Assembly (NCBI GenBank): GCA_014529385.2
Contig: CM043946.1
Span: 35,924,558 to 35,988,557 of the forward strand
DNA length: 64,000 bases
Direction: 5' to 3'
Source: Adiantum capillus-veneris
Lineage: Eukaryota > Streptophyta > Polypodiopsida > Polypodiales > Pteridaceae
In this document: positions 10,099 to 23,017 of the stretch, piece after piece
Layout of the letters: every line of letters starts with the position of its first letter
How positions within the stretch are numbered: position 1 is the stretch's first letter
Notes under the pieces: model-generated
Seen by the model: the letters and a program-made list of their open reading frames with translations, nothing else
What the model was told of the DNA's origin: nothing
Database searches by the model: none
Translations under genes and position numbers: made by a program

Positions 10099-11224
10099 GT
10101 AAAGACACAACAAACAGCGCCGCTAAGCACTCCCCCGAGACAAACGATCTGCGAAATGAAGCTACTTAACGACTACCTCGTCACTCCCCCCGCAAATAAC
10201 CCTAAAAGGTCCGGGCCATGAGCTCAAAGGACTGTACAACCAAACGCTCCCCACCGCAATCTGCGTCGCTGGGAGGCTCAAGCATACAACCAAACTCTCC
10301 CCAGGCATGGGCCTACGTCCTTCAGAGGTTTTCTAGCATACAGCGGAATGCTCCCCAGACATCGGCCTGCATCGTTCCAAGGTTTTCAAACATACAACGA
10401 AACGCTCCTCAAGCATCGGCCTACGTCGTTCGGAGGTTTTCTAACATACAACGGAACGCTCCCCAGACATCGGCCTGCGTCGTTCCGAGGTTTTCAAAGA
10501 TACAACCAAACACTCCCCAGGCATCGGCTACTTTTTGTTCCGAGGTTCAAACGATACCAAAACAGTATTTCTCGACTGACTTTCCATCCTGAAACCTGCA
10601 CCAAAAATTAGGGTTAGATTCCTGCCATAAGGTCGTAGCCGAACACAGCATGGTCCATTAGCTCTTGGACAAACAGTCTTCATCTGGCGGCGATGGTAGT
10701 CCCAAAACATAGCAATCACACTAGACCTCCGAGGTTACTAACAAGAGACACCTGCTGAGAGATGTCTAGAAATTTCAAGTTAGAATCTGCTAGAGTTTCC
10801 ATGGCAAGCATTTCAAGATACCCCACTCTACCAGAAGTTGCACTTCGAAGGAAGATGTCAGAAATCATATAACTTCGGGCAAAAATTTCTTGAAAGCTTG
10901 CCAAGTCCTTGGAGTGTGCAATTTGGTAGCTATAGACATCAATATCTGCATGGCACTACTTTTGAGAAAACAGTGACTCGAAACAAACCTTGGATTCTTC
11001 TCTTGCAAGTGATCTTTATGGCTTATGCCCTGTAAGACATGAGCGGTGAAGACATGAGCGCGCCCGATGCGCGATGAAGTAAGGGTGGGAGTGGCTAATA
11101 AGTCCGGGTCAGAGCACGGAGCTAAAATTTTCAATAAACTTTGGAAGTGCGATCTTGCTTTGTTTGCTCTTTGGTAGGACCGGTATGCTTTCAAAAAAGC
11201 ACACGCCTGATGCTCTCATACCAC
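10099..11224 (-). other. G1 interior, 5' part
   Basis: This stretch lies between the G2 target duplication and the G1 5' LTR. It holds a 54-bp tandem repeat and then unique sequence. A minus-strand frame of 109 residues (10865-11194) begins near the primer site but matches nothing I know. No gag, protease or RT motif is visible. Confidence 0.6.
10235..10556. repeat. 54-bp tandem repeat, about six units
   Basis: Units start TACAAC(C/G)(A/G)AAC and continue through GCTCCCCAGRCATCGGCCT and the (G/C)GTTC(C/G)GAGGTTTTC segment. Four central units are exactly 54 bp. Because 54 is divisible by 3, a plus-strand 18-residue repeat stays open, but it lies antisense to G1 and is probably not translated. 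Confidence 0.85.
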
Positions 11225-11901
11225 TGTCACAAGACGGGCACCACGTGCCAATAGAAAAGAACAGACTGAACATACTTTTAGCACTTCAATAACAGTTGGA
11301 CTGAAAGAGAGAGACGACACACGACACGGAGTGGCGAAATTCCACCCTAGAGAGTATTGGCCCCAAACCTTGGAGGCCCTTTCGGTATTTCTTTATATTG
11401 GATTAACACAATACAAGCCGGTACTCCAGACTCTACACCTTCTCCAGGTAGCATGCGAGAGAATGAGCCCATGGCCTCATATTCAAAGGCCCTAGGCCCA
11501 AAAGCAGTTTACATGAAAAGCCTTCAAACTCAAAAGCATCAGGTTCAAAAGCAATGCCCAAAAGCTGCCAGCGTAAATAACGGAAATCCGTACAACTGCC
11601 ACATCAACAGTTAGCACAAAACACGGAAATCCGTACAATGCCACATCATCATGTCAGCGGAAAATCCGAAGCATACGTACAACTACCACGTCATCAGCTT
11701 TTGCGTAATTCTTGGTGTGTGTGTGTGGGTCCTGCTTTATTTTAATTCCTTTATGTCATTGGGGCCCCATCGGACGTGGTCCCCATAAGTTGGTAGGACT
11801 TCCTTTCTGTTACTTGTTCTTCTTAGGGTTTAGGCCCCTCGGCCATGATCTGAAGGTTGGCTCTGCTCTTCACTGACTTAACATGTCAGCAGTTTATGAC
11901 A
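11225..11901 (-). repeat. G1 5' LTR
   Basis: The LTR is 677 bp, from TGTCACAAGACGGGC to TTTATGACA. It matches 3905-4534 with about 5-8% substitution and an extra ~47 bp near 11365. The primer site lies at its left. Confidence 0.88.
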
Positions 11902-12076
11902 CAGCACGCTGAATTTTTACCCTTTGTGCGGTTGACCACTCCCTTGCTCGTCAGGACACCATCCGGTGGTTGTCTGAGTGGTTATTTTGGACTGCAGCAG
12001 CATTGGAGACGGTACCTTTGTCGGCGACTTGCGATCTTATCGATCAACCTCTAGGACTACTCTTTGAGCACACGAC

Positions 12077-12522
12077 ATGTCGACTCCAAGGCAGAAGGGA
12101 CAACAACGACAGTCCCAGAAGGGGGCCACTACGTCTTTGGCGACTACGGCCACTTCCACTTATGTGACTACGTCAGCATTTGCCAACACTATATCCAACA
12201 ATTATGCCCTCACCCAGTTTGCTGAGGAGAAGAAGTTGGATTTACACAACTATTCTGTGTGGAGGACAGGAGTCCGCACAATCATTGCCTACCATCGACT
12301 CTGGGAATGGTTGAATGATTTCATCCATTTGGCTACTCAGCCTTCCCTTCCCACCGCCACTCAAGCCCAGATTGACGAGTGGGTGGATTGGGACATGCGA
12401 GTCTTCACCTTTCTTATGATGAACCTCTCGGACCGCATCACGAAGGAAATTTCCAAAGAGGAGCATGCACATCCATTGTGGACATGGATTCTTGACCAGT
12501 TTGAGGAGACCTCGTTTGCCAG
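12077..12522 (+). pseudogene. Copia Gag, N-terminal part, interrupted by G3
   Basis: ATG at 12077 opens a Ty1/Copia-type Gag. A Gln/Thr-rich start is followed by a capsid segment (KLDLHNYSVWRTGVRTIIAY, about residues 54-73) and LWEWLNDFIH. A WVDWDMRVFTFLMMNLSD segment lies near 115-132 and HPLWTWILDQFE near 146-157. These fit the retrotran_gag/UBN2 fold that forms the particle. The true frame ends after SFAS at 12522, where the G3 LTR begins; further residues would be LTR sequence. The remainder of gag, protease and integrase are not found downstream. It is clearly disrupted. Confidence 0.8.
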
Positions 12523-14030
12523 TGTCACAAACGGGAGCGCATACCAATATAAAACACATTCGGATAAATAGGATTTATCATTTATTACTGAGCCAGTGGA
12601 TATAGAGAGAAATAGATAGAGAGAGAGAGAGAGAGTGAGAAGATCGACACAGTACTGGGGACCAGAAGATGGGGGGTCCCCCCCCCACCCCGTAATAGTA
12701 TCTTTGAGGAGAAGTCTATACAAGCACTTGAACCGAACGTATTACCACGTTCGTTCTAGAATAAGACTTGATGGTTACCAGAAGCCTCGGCTTCCGATTC
12801 CTAGGGCAAAACCCTATTCCAAGGAACTTCCGTTCCTTATTCCAAATCCTTGAGAACCAAGGTTCTAGCATTTGGATCTCACCTTCCAGACTCACGGCAT
12901 GACATCCCTGCAAATCTCTTTTCCAACTCTGTTTCCAGAGTCCTCTTCCTGCAGAACAACTCTGCTTTCCCGAACACGAAGTCCTTACTTGGGAATCCCA
13001 ACTTCTAGATCACAACTTGAGAGACTACCTCTCTTCGATCCGTGGATCTACTTCCCAAACTCGGGTACGAAATCCTTGGGCTGATCTGGCTCTAGTTCCT
13101 CAGAGCGCTTTTTTCCTGCAGAGGCTCATGCCTTCCTCTGCTCCTGCTCCCTCACGAAGAGGAAGTACACGTGCAATCAAATACTCAGAGATCATAACAT
13201 GAAAATCATTACCTTCAAAGTCTCGACACTCGAAACGCAACTCGGTCTCGTTCAATCCTACACACAAAAGAGGTGTGTTCTCGGGTTCCTTCTCGTAAAT
13301 CAGCCCCGTCTACAACATTTATGGGCTGAAAACAGAGAAAAACAGCAGCTTGTCGATGGAAACACGCTCCGTACGCACTTCTTCGCGAGGGAACTCGCGC
13401 ACTGGGTCTTGGCAACATCGGGTACACTTGGGACAGTCATGGGTATCACCAGGAAACATCTTCTTTGCGGGTGAACTCTGTAGCAGCATCTCCTTCTTGC
13501 AAAAATTGATCCTCCCCTCTGAGTGAGGGCATGTGATGCTTTTATAGCTCCTAGCCACGGGGCACGAATAGCTGCTCGCGTAGAGATCACGGCCGGTTTT
13601 TTTTTTTCGTTGTCTGCCAGAAAAAGAGAGAGAAAACGATGGCCGATCTGTTGCCTTATTTATCAAATGGCTGCCCACTTATTAAGTGGGCGGCCGGCAT
13701 ATTTTAGAAATAGTCTAAATCTGCCCAAAAACTCAATAAAACCTTATAAGTTGAAAACAATACATTCACAACACTTCCCAGACGTCCCTAGATGCAATCA
13801 CATGCAGAGTTGCAATGCAGACATACATTTCCTCGACTTCCTCGCGGGAAAGTATCTGCTTTCCCGAAAAGCAATCCCGCTTTCTCAAAAAGCATATGTT
13901 TTTCCTCAAACTTTCCTCGAACCCATCTTCATTCAAGTGCTTGCTTTTCCTTGTGCACAATTCTAACACAGCTCGGAATTTCCTCCCGACTATGGATATT
14001 CCCTTTCCGATGCACCTGTCACCCACCTTG

Positions 14031-14275
14031 TGACGCATCAGGAATACCCATCACCTAGTCCTTTCCTACCGAACTTACAGTACAATCTCCTTCACCATGC
14101 TCTATGTCACCCATCCTATGACGCATCAGAGATGTCCCTTCCCGGACGGTCGGATACTTCTTCCTGATGCTCCCTGTCACCTATCCGATGTGACGCATCA
14201 GAAGTACCCATTCCTGGTGGCCTTACAGATATTCCCATTCACAGTGCTACCATCATTACTCTGAATGACGCACTA
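14031..14275. repeat. TGACGCATCA repeat cluster, unit 1
   Basis: TGACGCATCA occurs at 14031, 14119 and 14191, with a variant at 14265, each followed by (A/G)GAA-type sequence and a pyrimidine-rich TCCC. The spacing is 72-88 bp. The second G3 unit has the same cluster at about 18817-19060. It may be a degenerate tandem repeat or a set of bZIP-like sites. Confidence 0.6.
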
Positions 14276-14696
14276 GGAATACTCTGTACTCGGATGTCTC
14301 CAGTGAGAAAAACCCTCTCACTTAAAATTCCAATAATTCATTTAGAATTATTTTTCTTGGTGTTCCAAGCGAGAAAACACTCTCACTTATAAATCCAATA
14401 ATTCATTTAGAATTATTTTCCTGTCAGATAAAGCCAATTTAGCAACATCCCTCTCGCTTATAAACAGTTGTCCTCAACTGTAGAGATCCAATTGAACTAC
14501 CAGGGAGAAACCGGAAAGAGTTCATATCTTGCTAAACGGTGAGTTGAGCTAGTCCTTTCTCAAAAGAAAACTTAGAAATTAAATTAAACAAAAATTCAAT
14601 AATTTATCTTACCGATTCATCTCCTTCCTCTAGTACCCCGAGGTCTTTCCAACACATCGGAAGTTTCCTCATCCGAGAATAACTCACTTTCGCCTT

Positions 14697-15090
14697 CTCA
14701 ACCTCGAGAATAATAATCCTCCTAAAAATCAATCTAGGTCTATGTCCTTGCGCATAATCCTATGCTATTAGTCCTGAGGATATTAAACCTCTCATGTCCT
14801 CCCTCATAGGGCATGTCGAGAGCGTTAAACTCATGTGAATCTTCCTGTGGCAAACAAAGTGTGTCATCTTACCGAAGTAAGTTCTTATTCCGGGCCTTTG
14901 CTTTGGGCCAATTGTTCTGATCCAAAGTTTCCTTCTCCGAGACGGTTAACTTGATTCCGTCTTCTCAAATTCGAGAAGAATAATCTTCCTAGAAATCAAT
15001 CTAGGTATCTGTCCTTGCGCATAATCCTGCGCTTTTTAGTCCAGAGGGTATTAAACCTCTTGTGTCCTACCACATAGGGAATGCCCAAGT
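14697..15090. repeat. ~265-bp internal duplication in G3
   Basis: Two diverged copies start at about 14697 and 14962. Both carry TCAATCTAGGT, TGTCCTTGCGCATAATCCT, GGTATTAAACCTCT-type sequence and a CACATAGGG block. The sister unit has the same pair near 19490 and 19755, so the duplication predates the array. Confidence 0.7.
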
Positions 15091-16330
15091 CATAGAGCAT
15101 TAAGCCCGATGTCTTTCTTTCAGAATTTGCAATCACCTTATAGAGCGTTCTTGTTCCGAGCCATCGCTCAACGTAGGCAGACGGTTCCAATCCGAAGATT
15201 CCTTATGCACGGTGGCACTTCCTTCCAATCTTTTCCTCCTGAGAGTTCATTACCACCAGCAGTGTTTTCCCGACGCCCATTAGCGTCTCTTCCTTATAGA
15301 ATCATGAAAAATGATTCACCTTGCGAGCATCAATGACGACTTGCAAAATCTCAGGCAGATGGGATTCTAGCCATAGCATTTTCTGAACGTACGTTCAAAC
15401 CCGGTTCACAATAGAGCGAACCCTCTTTGATTCCCACAGATGTTCTCCCATATGTAATTCTTACCGTTTTTGAAACAGTTGGCGAATTATATTCTTACGA
15501 ACATAATAGTTCGAATTTATTTCAGTAGCGTGTAAATGAAACTTGACCTATTCCTTCTACCGAACACGTCTCAAATAGAGATTCTCGTGTCGGAATATCC
15601 TTGCATGCAAAAAGGCGCTCAAGAGAGTATAACAAACTCCCGTGTAGTTCCTGAGAAGGAAGTTGGTTCATCTCATTCTATGCAGTAGGAAAAAAATTCG
15701 ATTGGTAGATGACCCACCTTGGCATAGGTCTGCATCTTCGTGTGTTATGCATATACCCAAAGGTGTACATAATTCTTAAGTTGTATTAAAGTTTCGGTGC
15801 ACCTGGGAAATTACCTTCCCTTCGTAAGATCCTTAAAGCGAAGACGCTCAACCTAATGATCCCTTGGCTCGATCTTAGAGCAAAACCCGCTCATCAAATA
15901 ATCTAGGATTTCAATCCTTGGATTCCTCGAGCAAAGGCCGTGATCGTCGCTTGTTCCTTCCCTCGTAAAGAGAGTGTTCATTCACTTGTGCGAAAAGCTT
16001 CCATTAACTTGTTTAGGCTTCAAGCTTAGCGAAAGCTTTTACTCTGCTTGAAATCTCGGAAAGGTTCCTTCCTTTCTACCGTCCTACCCGCAATAGCAAG
16101 TAATTTGTTGGAGAACTACCGGATACAGATCAATAATTGACCTTCCGGCTAGTTAAGCAAACCAATTCATCTTGGAAAACAATGTTTCAAATTGATCCTA
16201 CTCTCATAAACACTCGAGAGTGAGTAGTCCTGGTCAAACATAACCATACCTCGTGCAAAAGAGCAAAGAAGCACCATGCACTTTATGATTTCCTCAAAGA
16301 TGTAACTTTGATCAAAGACCTACCCTCTCA

Positions 16331-17129
16331 CTAAAAGTTTGAGGGTCTTCTATTCAAGAACTCAGGAGTTAGATTGAATTCCCTTACTCCAAACTTTCTC
16401 CGGATAGCAATGTATCCTTCGAGGAGAGGTATCAAAAATTCGTCGTTTATGTGTTCAATGGTTCTCGTCCCACTGCGGGGATTAGATTCTATGTACACCA
16501 AGCTGTACACTTTCAACTTTTATTGTTGACTCCATCATCTGCTGCAAAGTATTTTGCAGATGCATCTACAAAATTCGGGCAAAAGTCCTTCGTTGAATTT
16601 CATCATCTTTCCTTCCTCAGAGAGGATCAAGAGTGGAGCTACCTTGGCAAGAGTAAACCACTACTTGCTTTGACTTGCTCGTGTTCCTATTGGGCAAACC
16701 GATCCCAATCTTCTTGGATGCCTTCCTCAAAGCGTAGAGGGGGAAAAAAGTTGTCGAAAAATTCAGCCTTGAATTTAATCCAATTCTTGTTATAAGTTCC
16801 TTGCAGAGCTTTGGTATACCACCAAGTACTTGCAATCCCCTTGAGGTGTTTGTCACATGCCTCATCTTCGACGCTTCTCAGAGATTGCCGTTTGCAAAGG
16901 CAACTTCAAACTGTCGAATGAAAGCGGTAGCTTTCGGGACATCTTCCCTTCCGTCAAAAGTATCAAACTTAACCGGAGTGTTCTGAGGTCTAAAGACCTT
17001 CTTCATATCCTTCCCGGAATGACTGGATTTCTTGGCTATGGTTCTGGATTGATGCTCATGGATATTTTCTGGATTCTGAAGGATCTTGAGCATTCCGCTC
17101 CTTGGATTCTCTAGGTTCTTGAGCATCAT
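16331..17129 (-). pseudogene. G3 Gag remnant, unit 1
   Basis: Minus-strand frames give a Ty3-type capsid start (PVKFDTFDGREDVPKATAF then IRQFEVAF, about 16890-16965). Shifted frames then carry a Trp-Trp capsid segment and a Leu/Lys-rich helix region (16617-16865, 16331-16516). Frames change at about 16870 and 16560 and contain stops. The start, MMLKNLENPRSGMLKILQNP at 17129, lies about 180 bp after the primer site. No nucleocapsid knuckle or protease follows. Unit 2 has the same breaks, so decay predates or accompanied array formation. Confidence 0.65.
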
Positions 17130-17324
17130 TTTCTTGTCGCCTTCTCAGAGAATCCCAAGTCTTGCGTCGACTTCTTGCACAGAGAAAAAAAATTCCCAAC
17201 TATGCAAGCTTTTCCTCCAGGACTTAGGGTTCCGCCTGCTTACTTCTCTCTTGGCTTGTCATGGCTTCTTCCTAGAGTCGTCCTCCTTTATAGAAAAAGA
17301 GAGGAGACCATGCTCTGATACCAC

Positions 17325-18530
17325 CATCACAAACGGGAGCGCATAGCAATATAAATTACATTCGGATAAATAGGATCACTTATTACTGAAGCCAGTGGAT
17401 ATAGAGAGAAATAGATAGAGAGTGAGAAGATCGACACAGTACTGGGACCAGAAGATGGGCTGGTCCCCCCCCGTGATAGTATCTTTATTACTGAGGAGAA
17501 GTCTATACAAGCACTTGAACCGAACGTATTACCACGTTTGTTCTAGAATAAGACTTGATGGTTCCCGGAAGCCTCGGCTTCCGATTCCTAGGGCAAAACC
17601 CTATTCCAAGGAACTTCTGTTCCTTATTCCAAATCCTTGAGAACCAAGGTTCTCGCCTCTAGATCTCACCTTCCAGACTCAGGGCATGACATCCCTACAA
17701 ATCTCTTTTCCAACTCTGTTTCCAGAGTCCTCTCCCCGCAGAACTACTCTGCTTTCCCGGACACGAAGTCCTTACTTGGGAATCCCAACTTCTGGATCAC
17801 AACTTGAGAGACTACCTCTCTCTGATCAGTGGATCTACTTCCCAAACTCGGGTATGCGCTTTTCTCTTGCAGAGGCTCATGCCTTCCTCTGCTCCTACTC
17901 CCTCACGAAGAGGAAGTACACGTGCAATCAAATACTCAGAGATCATAACATGAAAATCGTTACCTTCAAAGTCTCGACGCTCGGAACGCAAATCGGTTCT
18001 CGAAAAGCAATTCCCCAGAAGAGATCTCTACATAGAAAATCCTCTCTTCCAATCCTACACACAAAAGAGGTGTGTTCTCGGGTTCCTTCTTGTAAATCTG
18101 CCCCGTCTACGACGTTTATGGGCTGAAAACAGAGAAAAACAGCAGCTTGTCGTGATGGAAACACGCTCCGTAGGCACTTCTTCGCGAGGGAACTCGCACA
18201 CTCGGTCTTCGCGACATCGGGTACACTTGGGACAGTCATGGGTATCACCAGGAAACATCTTCTTTGCGGGTGAACTCTGGAGCAACATCTCCTTCTTGCA
18301 AAAACTGGCCCTCCCCTCTGCGTGAGGGCATGTGATGCTTTTATAGCTCCTAGCCACGGGGCACGAATAGCTGTTCGCGTAGAGATCACGGCCGTTTTTT
18401 TTTTTTTGCTGTTTGCCAGAAAAAGAGCGAGAAAACGCTGGCTGATCTGTTGCCTTATTTATCAGATGGCTGCCCACTTATTAAGTGGGCGGCCGGCGTA
18501 TTTTAAAAATAGTCTGAATCTGCCCAAAAA
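17325..18530 (-). repeat. shared middle LTR of the G3 array (right limit approximate)
   Basis: It starts in mutated form (CATCACAAACGGG instead of TGTCACAAACGGG) right after the primer site of unit 1. It serves as 5' LTR of unit 1 and 3' LTR of unit 2. Because both units repeat throughout, the LTR/internal border cannot be read; 18530 is a guess. Within it, minus-strand Arg/Ser-rich frames show no known domain. Confidence 0.5.
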
Positions 18531-20620
18531 CTCAATAAAACCTTATAAGTTAAAAACAATGTTTTCACAGCACTTCCAATGCAATCACATGCACAGTTGC
18601 AATGCACATAGATTTCCTCGACTTCCTAGTGGGAAAGCATCTGCTTTCCCGAAAAGCAATCCCGCTTTTTCAAAAAGCATCTGTTTTTCCTCAAAGTTTC
18701 CTCTAAACCCATCTTCATTCAAGTGCTTGCTTTTCCTTGTGCACAATTCTAACACAGTTCGAAATTTCCTCCCGACTATGGATATCCCCTTTCGGATGCA
18801 CCCATCACCGACCTTGTGACGCATCAGGAATACCCATCACCTAGTCCTTTCCTACCGAACTTACGGTACAATCTCCTTCAGGATGCTCTATGTCACGCAT
18901 CCTACGACGCATCAGAGATGTCCATTCCCGGATGGTCGGATACTTCTTCCCAATGTCCTTGTCACCCATCCGATTGACGCATCAGAAGTACCCGTTCCTG
19001 GTGGCCTTACAGATATTCCCGTTAACAGTGCTACCGTCATCACTGTGAATGACGCACTAGAAATACTCTGTACTCGGATGTCTTAAGTGAGAAAAACCCT
19101 CTCATTTAAAATTCCAAAATTCATTTAGAATTATTTTTCTTGGTGTTCCAAGCGAGAAAACCCTCTCACTTATAAATCCAATAATTCATTTACAATTATT
19201 TTCCTGCCAGATAAAGCCAATTTAGCAACATCCTTCTCAGTTATAAACAGTTGTCCTCAACTGTAAAGATCCAACTGAACTACCAGGGAGAAACCAGAAA
19301 GAGTTTATATCTTGCTCAATGGTGAGTTGAGCTAGTCCTTTCTCAAAAGAGAACTTCAGAAATTAAATTAAACAAAAATTTAATAATTAAGTACTTATCT
19401 TACCGATTCATGTCCTTCCTCTAGTACCTCGAGGTCTTTCCAACACATCGGAAGTTTCCTCATCCGAGAATAACTCACTTTCGCCTTCTCAACCTCGAGA
19501 AGAATAATCCTCCTAAAAATCAATCTAGGTCTATGTCCTTGCGCATAATCCTATGCTATTAGTCCTGAGGATATTAAACCTCTCATGTCCTCCCTCATAG
19601 GGCATGTCAAGAGCATTAAGCTCATGTGAATCTTCCTGTGGCAAACAAAGTGTGCCATCTTACCGAAGTAAGTTCTTATTCCGGGCCTTTGCTTTGGGCC
19701 AATTGTTCTGATCCAAAGTTTCCTTATCCGAGACTCTGTTAACTTGATTCCTCTTCTCAAATTCGAGAAGAATAATCTTCCTAGAAATCAATCTACGTAT
19801 CTATCCTTGCGCATAATCCTGCGCTATTAGTCCAGAGGGTATTAAACCTCTTGTGTCCTTCCACATAGGGAATGCCCAAGTCATAGAGCATTAAGCTCGA
19901 TGTCTTTCTTTCACAATTTGCGATCACCTTAAAGAAGGTTCTTCCGATCCGTCGCTCAACGTAGGCGGACGGTTCCAATCCGAAGATTCCTTGTGCACGG
20001 TGGCACTTCCTTCCAATCTTTTCCTCCTAAGAGTTCATTACCACCAGCAGTGTTTTCCCGACGCCCATTAGCGTCTCTTCCTTATAGAATCATGAAAAAT
20101 GATTCACCTTGCGAGCATCAATGACGACTTGCAAAATCTCAGGCAGATAGGATTCTAGCCATAGCATTTTCTGAACGTACGTTCAAACCCGGTTCACAAT
20201 AGAGCGAACCCTCTTTGATTCCCAGGGATATTCTCCCATACGTAGTTCTTACCGTTTTTGAAATGGTTGACGAATTATATTCTTACGAACATAATAGCTC
20301 GAATTTATTCCAGTAGCGTGTAAATGCTACTTTACCTGTTCCTTCTACCGAACACATCTCAAATAGAGATTCTCGTGTCGGAATATCCTTGCACGCAAAA
20401 AGGCGCTCAAGAGAGTATAACAAACTCCCGTCTAGTTCCTGAGAAGGAAGTTGGTTTATCTCATTCTATTCAATAGAAAAAAAATTCAATTGGTAGATGA
20501 CCCACCTTGGCATAGGTCTGCATCTTCGTGGGTTATCCATGTACCCAAAGGTGTACATAATTCTTAAGTTTTATTAGAGTTTCGGTGAACCTGGGAAATT
20601 ACCTTCCCTTCGAAAGATCC

Positions 20621-21715
20621 TGTTAAGTGCAGCGGAATGATTGTTTGCGCTTTGCTCAAGATGAGTGATCCGAACTGAGCTCAAGGTTCCTTTTGTTCTT
20701 ATGGAAGGTAGAGCCTTCCGTTCTTAGTGAGAGAATGCTATGATCACGAACAAAGTGAATGGACACTGTGCGTGCAAGTGAATGAGACTGAGAGATAGAG
20801 AGAGAAGAGAGATACGACACCAGAGACGTTGTAAAACCCTCCTCCGAAGGCCCCACTCTCGTCGGCGAGAGTGGTCTACTTATGATTGCACAAAGTGGTA
20901 CAATGCGGATGCAATGGACTGATGCAACTTGGGACTATGCCGATGACGATAACGGTGATGACGACAACGACTTTAGGGCTGAAATCTGTGGTCTTCTATC
21001 TGCTGAATTTCGGGACTGTTTCGGTGGCTGAAAATGACTGTTTTGGCTGCGTTTTTATGGGCTGAAAATGGAGGTCTTCTGCAATCATTTAGGGTTGAAT
21101 CTGCTGCTGTTGTAGAATGCTGAAAACGCTGAACTTCCGCAACGATAAGGGCTGAAAACCAAAAACGCTGGCTGTTCTTCTAGCGTTAGTGAAAAACGCT
21201 GAGCTGCCTGGACATCTGCTAGCGATGCTACAGACTGGAAAACGTTGGGGCTGATGTGTGGCGAGGATGGAGACCAAAAACGCCAAGGGTGCTGGGGGTT
21301 CTGCGGGTTCTTGCTGAGAAGGTGCCTGTTGAGCATGTGCTCCTGCTGCCTCTTCTGCCAGAAAGTGCTAACTTGGGTTTGCTTATATAATAACTTAGCA
21401 AAATTGCCCTACCTACTTTTGTTGGAAAGTCACTTAAAAATAATAAGTGAAAAATACCAAAAATAGGGAAAATAGGCTAAATGCACTGAACAATTCCCCT
21501 AACTGATTCTAATGGATTCTGATGGGAATTCTAATGATCATGTTGTGTGCAACCAGAGGATATGCATCTATGCTAAGTGATTGGGCATGCACGGTCTACG
21601 AATAGACTCACAAAAGTGCCAGATCACTTCTAATCTAGACTTGACTGGACTGACTGAACCCTGATCATGCTGTAGCTTGTCCACGGACGCATAGGGTTGG
21701 ATGTGTCACGTGATA
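20621..21715 (-). mobile_element. solo LTR related to G2
   Basis: The 1,095-bp sequence starts TGTTAAGTGCAGCGGAATGA and ends GTCACGTGATA. It is flanked by GATCC (20616-20620 and 21716-21720). It matches the G2 LTR in layout and in many blocks (the GA-rich segment, the ACGCTG repeats, the CGGTCTACGAATAGACTCAC block) but is clearly diverged. The sister G3 unit reads AAGATCCTTAAAGCG without an insert near 15829, confirming the empty site. It is left by recombination between the LTRs of a full element. Confidence 0.92.
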
Positions 21716-22215
21716 GATCCTTAGAGCGAAGACGCTCAACCTAATGATCCCTTGGCTCGATCTTAGAGCAAAACCCGCCCATCAAATAATCTAGGATTTC
21801 AATCCTTGGATGCCTCGAGCAAAGGCCGTGATCGTCGCTTGTTCCTTCCCTCGTAAAGAGAGTGTTCATTCACTTGTGCGAAAAGCTTCCATTAACTTGT
21901 TTAGGCTTCAAGCTTAGCGAAAGCTTTTACTATGCTTGAAATCTCGGAAAGGTTCCTTCCTTTCTACCGTCCTACCCGCAATAGCAAGTAATTTGTTGGA
22001 GAACTACCGGATACAGATCAATAATTGACCTTCCGGCTAGTTGAGCAAACCAATTCATCTTGGAAAACAATGTTTCAAATTGATCCTACTCTCATAAACA
22101 CTCGAGAGTGAGTAGTCCTGATCAAACATAACCATACCTCCTGCAAAAGAGCAAAGAAGCACCATGCATTTTATGATTTCCTCAAAGATGTAACTTTGAT
22201 CAAAGACCTACCCTC

Positions 22216-23017
22216 TCACTTAATGTTTGAGGGTCTTCTATTCAAGAACTCAGGAGTTAGATTGAATTCCCTTACTCCAAACTTTCTCCGGATAGCAATG
22301 TATCCTTCGAGGAGAGGTATCAAAAATTCGTCGTTTATGTGTTCAATGGTTCTCGTCCCACTGCGGGGATTAGATTCTATGTACACCAAGCTGTACACTT
22401 TCAACTTTTATTGTTGACTCCATCATCTGCTGCAAAGTATTTTGCAGATGCATCTACAAAATTCGGGCAAAAGTCCTTCGTTGAATTTCATCATCTTTCC
22501 TTCCTCATAGAGGATCAAGAGTGGAGCTACCTTGACAAGAGTAAACCACTACTTGCTTTGACTTGCTCGTGTTCCTATTGAGCAAACCGATCCCAATCTT
22601 CTTGGATGCCTTCCTCAAAGCGTAGAGGGGGAAAAAAATTGTCGAAAAATTCAGCCTTGAATTTAATCCAATTCTTGTTGTAAGTTCCTTGCAGAGCTTT
22701 GGTATACCACCAAGTACTTGCAATCCCCTTGAGGTGTTTGTCACATGCCTCATCTTCGACGCTTCTCAGAGATTGCCGTTTGCAAAGGCAACTTCAAACT
22801 GTCGAATGAAAGCGGTAGCTTTCGGGACATCTTCCCTTCCGTCAAAAGTATCAAACTTAACCGGAGTGTTCAGAGGTCTAAAGACCTTCTTCATATCCTT
22901 CCCGGAATGACGGGATTTCTTGGCTATGGTTTTGGATTGATGTTCATGGATATTTTCTGGATTCTGAAGGATCTTGAGCATTCCGCTCCTTGGATTCTCT
23001 AGGTTCTTGAGCATCAT
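22216..23017 (-). pseudogene. G3 Gag remnant, unit 2
   Basis: It is nearly identical to the unit 1 remnant (16331-17129), including the capsid start FDTFDGREDVPKATAF near 22780-22850 and the same frame changes. A few residues differ between the units. It lies just inside the primer site at 23200-23211. It is not expected to make a functional capsid. Confidence 0.65.

Larger units (their letters stand above)
3905..11901 (-). mobile_element. G1: non-coding LTR retrotransposon
   Basis: LTRs at 3905-4534 and 11225-11901 are flanked by CAGCA (3900-3904 and 11902-11906), a 5-bp target duplication. On the minus strand the right LTR is 5'. It is followed by a primer-site sequence (plus-strand GCTCTCATACCA, 11212-11223), and a purine tract precedes the left LTR. 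Excluding the G2 insertion the interior is only about 1.5 kb and has no recognisable gag or pol, so it is non-autonomous (TRIM/LARD-like). It would rely on proteins from another element. Confidence 0.88.

Noticed and set aside
10218-10592. 124-residue plus-strand frame with 18-residue repeats
   Set aside because: It is the open translation of a 54-bp tandem repeat and lies antisense to G1; no start context or known family.
13300-13678. Arg/Ser/Cys-rich minus-strand frames in the G3 LTR, repeated at 17943-18477
   Set aside because: Although conserved between units, they lie in LTR sequence, overlap in two frames and match no family; conservation follows from the recent duplication.
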